A DNA stretch of 7,038 nt. Source: an uncultured Oscillospiraceae bacterium (GTDB lineage Bacteria; Bacillota_A; Clostridia; Oscillospirales; Oscillospiraceae). The stretch lies in NCBI GenBank assembly GCA_900757695.1, contig CAAEOU010000273.1, forward strand, positions 1-7,038, read 5' to 3'. The position numbers and the translations under genes are program-made. A model generated the notes under the pieces. The model had not been told where the DNA came from. It saw only the letters and a list, made by a program, of their open reading frames with translations, and searched no databases. Positions 5,683 to 7,038 of this stretch are shown here, one piece after another (within the stretch, counting starts at the first letter, position 1; every line of letters begins with the position of its first letter).

Positions 5683-6924
5683 ATGACAAACAACATCATC
5701 ACAGCTGTCGGCATTGATGTCTCCAAAGGAAAAAGCATGGTTGCCATACGGCGTCCAGGTGGAGAGGTTTTGCGTATGCCTTTCGAGGTGAAACACAACA
5801 CTACTGATCTGAAAAGTCTCATCAAACTTCTCAAGCAAATTGGCGGAGAAGTGCGGATCGTCATGGAGCATACCGGAACCTACTGGTATCCAATTGCGCG
5901 GACATTACATGAAGCCGGTTTCTTTGTAAGCGTTGTGAATGCAATTCTGATTCATAATTTCAGTGATAATTCACTTCGGAAGGTTAAGACAGATAAAGCA
6001 GATGCCCTAAAGATTGCAAACTATGCCCTAGCCTTTTGGGGCACACTTCACCAATATACGCCAGAAGAAGAGACTCGGCTCATACTAAAGACGCAGAGTC
6101 GGCTATACGAAAGGACAATTGATACCAGTGTCGTTCTGCGAAATGGACTAATTTCTCTGCTGGATCAGACGTTTCCGGGGGTGAATAAACTGTTCACTAC
6201 CGCATACAGAAACTCTTCCGGCCATTACAAATGGGTAGATTTCGTCAGACGCTTCTGGCATCGTGATTGTGTCGCTGGCGTGTCAGAACGTTCTTTCTCG
6301 GAATCCTATGCAAAGTGGTGTACACACGAGGGCTACCAATATTCAGCAGCATGCGCAGCCCGCATATACCAGGCTGCGAAGCAAGCGGTTGCAGTATTTC
6401 CGAAGAATGACAGTGTGAAAGCACTTATTGTTCAAGCAGTGGATACGCTGAATGCTGTTTATGCTTCGCTCCAAGTGATGCGAGAGGAGATGCAGCGCCT
6501 GGCCGAGCAGCTTCCAGAATACGAAATCGTAATGGGGATGTATGGTGTTGGTGCCGTAACTGGCCCACAACTCATTGCGGAAATTGGAGATGTCCGTCGC
6601 TTTACGAATAAAGCAGCTCTGGTAGCGTTTGCCGGAGTTGACGCGCCGCCATACCAATCAGGAACATTCGATTCAAAGTCCCGGCATATTTCCAAGCGAG
6701 GCTCTCCGCATTTAAGGAGGATTGCATTCATGGTCTGTTCGGCAATTCTCCAAAAGAGCAATCCCAACAACCAAGTTTATGCATTCATGGACAAAAAGCG
6801 AGCGGAAGGAAAGCATTTCTATGTCTATATGGTTGCGGGAACTGCAAAATTTCTGCGGATTTACTACGCCCGTGTAATGGAGCACCTAAATTCACTGGAG
6901 TCTACAGAACAGATTCCAGCATAA
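5683..6924 (+). CDS. IS110-family DEDD recombinase (transposase)
   Basis: A 413-residue recombinase that, with the bridge RNA, joins the element's ends and inserts the circle at a guide-specified target. The N-terminal RuvC-like DEDD domain shows Asp12 (VGIDVSKGK), Glu62 (VMEHTGTYW), and Asp104 and Asp107 (VKTDKADALK). A helical middle part follows. The C-terminal Transposase_20-type domain shows the helix-hairpin-helix-like MGMYGVGAVTGPQLIAEIGDV (285-304), Ser326 in PPYQSGTF, the probable catalytic serine, and SKRGSPHLRR (337-346). ATG 5683 is chosen because AGGAGG (5668-5673) lies nine bases upstream; an upstream ATG at 5662 would put that site inside the gene. Length is normal and there is no frameshift. 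Tandem TAA stops end the gene. Having its guide RNA upstream places it in the IS110 group rather than IS1111. No outside promoter is evident in the integrated form. Confidence 0.97.
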   Translation: MTNNIITAVGIDVSKGKSMVAIRRPGGEVLRMPFEVKHNTTDLKSLIKLLKQIGGEVRIVMEHTGTYWYPIARTLHEAGFFVSVVNAILIHNFSDNSLRKVKTDKADALKIANYALAFWGTLHQYTPEEETRLILKTQSRLYERTIDTSVVLRNGLISLLDQTFPGVNKLFTTAYRNSSGHYKWVDFVRRFWHRDCVAGVSERSFSESYAKWCTHEGYQYSAACAARIYQAAKQAVAVFPKNDSVKALIVQAVDTLNAVYASLQVMREEMQRLAEQLPEYEIVMGMYGVGAVTGPQLIAEIGDVRRFTNKAALVAFAGVDAPPYQSGTFDSKSRHISKRGSPHLRRIAFMVCSAILQKSNPNNQVYAFMDKKRAEGKHFYVYMVAGTAKFLRIYYARVMEHLNSLESTEQIPA

Positions 6925-6930
6925 TAAATA

Positions 6931-6972
6931 CTTTCGTTGAGCGAAAGCCGCCTAAGTGACGGCTCTCTTGTT
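6931..6972 (+). terminator. Tandem hairpins after the recombinase gene, possible terminator
   Basis: Seven bases after the stop is a perfect 6-bp hairpin CTTTCG-TTGAG-CGAAAG (6931-6947). A second, alternative stem AGCCG/CGGCT (6946-6950 with 6960-6964) is followed by the U-rich CTCTTGTT. The tail is weak for a rho-independent terminator. The hairpins could instead protect the transcript end or act in the element's right end. Confidence 0.4.
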
Positions 6973-7012
6973 ATGCCTAATTTCTGAACATTTGAATCTC
7001 TAAAATTCGTAC

Positions 7013-7018
7013 TTGACT
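7013..7018 (+). promoter_or_regulatory. -35 half of the circle-junction promoter (IS right end)
   Basis: TTGACT lies 11 bases before the right-hand TT core. Joined to the left end in the excised circle it is 17 bp from TATAAT (5370-5375). In the integrated form it could also drive transcription rightward: the window ends in TATA at 7035-7038, which would be a -10 with a 16-bp spacer if AT follows. Confidence 0.72.
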
Positions 7019-7031
7019 TAATTAGCAGGTT

Positions 7032-7038
7032 TGCTATA
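7032..7038. other. Right genomic flank of the IS (right half of the target)
   Basis: TGCTATA continues the interrupted mobilization-region sequence after the TT core. TGCT here, together with the core, pairs with the bridge RNA segment 5538-5543. Only 7 bases are available, so the flank's content is unknown. Confidence 0.65.

Larger units (their letters stand above)
5364..7031 (+). mobile_element. Complete IS110-family insertion sequence with TT core copies at both ends
   Basis: The element has no terminal inverted repeats, as expected for IS110. Its limits come from the guides of its own bridge RNA: the TT at 5364-5365 and the TT at 7030-7031 are the cores. From left to right it holds a split-promoter -10 box, a structured RNA region (about 5383-5640), the recombinase gene (5683-6924) and a 105-base right end with hairpins and a -35 box. 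Removing one core copy rebuilds the target AGGCGATGC-TT-TGCTATA. The total is about 1.67 kb including both cores, a normal size for the family. It is inserted 6 bases beyond the oriT hairpin ending at 5358, in opposite orientation to mobC and the cas genes. All parts look intact, so it is probably active or recently active. Confidence 0.85.

Noticed and set aside
1..7038. CRISPR repeats or spacers.
   Set aside because: No regularly spaced 28-37 bp repeats are seen on either strand; the array must be outside the window if it exists.

Overview
The window holds two modules that read away from each other. On the minus strand (positions 4763 down to 1) lies the interference half of a type I CRISPR-Cas system, closest to subtype I-C, in the order cas5 - cas8c - cas7 - cas3. 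cas3 runs off the left edge. On the plus strand (about 5364-7031) lies a complete IS110-family insertion sequence with its recombinase and a readable bridge RNA. Between them sit a mobC relaxosome gene and a likely origin of transfer. AGGAGG-type ribosome binding sites, the MobC type and a moderate G+C content suggest a Firmicute, probably a gut clostridium (Oscillospiraceae-like); this is inference. The cas operon probably rides on a conjugative or mobilizable element.

Cas operon: a near-perfect sigma70 promoter (TTGACA, 17-bp spacer, TATGAT; 4817-4845) lies about 50 bp upstream of cas5, and a 13-bp palindrome fills most of its spacer. The genes are tightly coupled: cas5/cas8c and cas7/cas3 each overlap by ATGA, and cas8c/cas7 overlap by 11 bp. 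An internal Shine-Dalgarno and ATG inside cas8c predict a separately translated small subunit (Cas11c). cas3 is last rather than first, unlike the usual I-C order (cas3-cas5-cas8c-cas7-cas4-cas1-cas2). No cas4, cas1, cas2 or CRISPR array is present; any of these would lie beyond the left edge.

Mobilization region (4980-5363): mobC is followed by the cas promoter region rather than by the usual relaxase gene. Upstream of mobC are two hairpins, one carrying a TCCTGCCC sequence like the nick site of RP4-type (MOBP) origins.

IS110 element: four short guide matches fix its ends. Inside two stem-loops upstream of the recombinase, one loop matches the left genomic flank (9 nt) and is complementary to the right flank plus core (6 nt). 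The other loop matches the element's right end (7 nt) and is complementary to its left end (5 nt). All four agree on a TT core at 5364-5365 and 7030-7031. Joining the ends at that core gives a promoter, TTGACT - 17 bp - TATAAT, as expected for the circular form of IS110 elements. The reconstructed target overlaps the arm of the second oriT hairpin, so this RNA-guided element appears to target a conserved mobilization locus.
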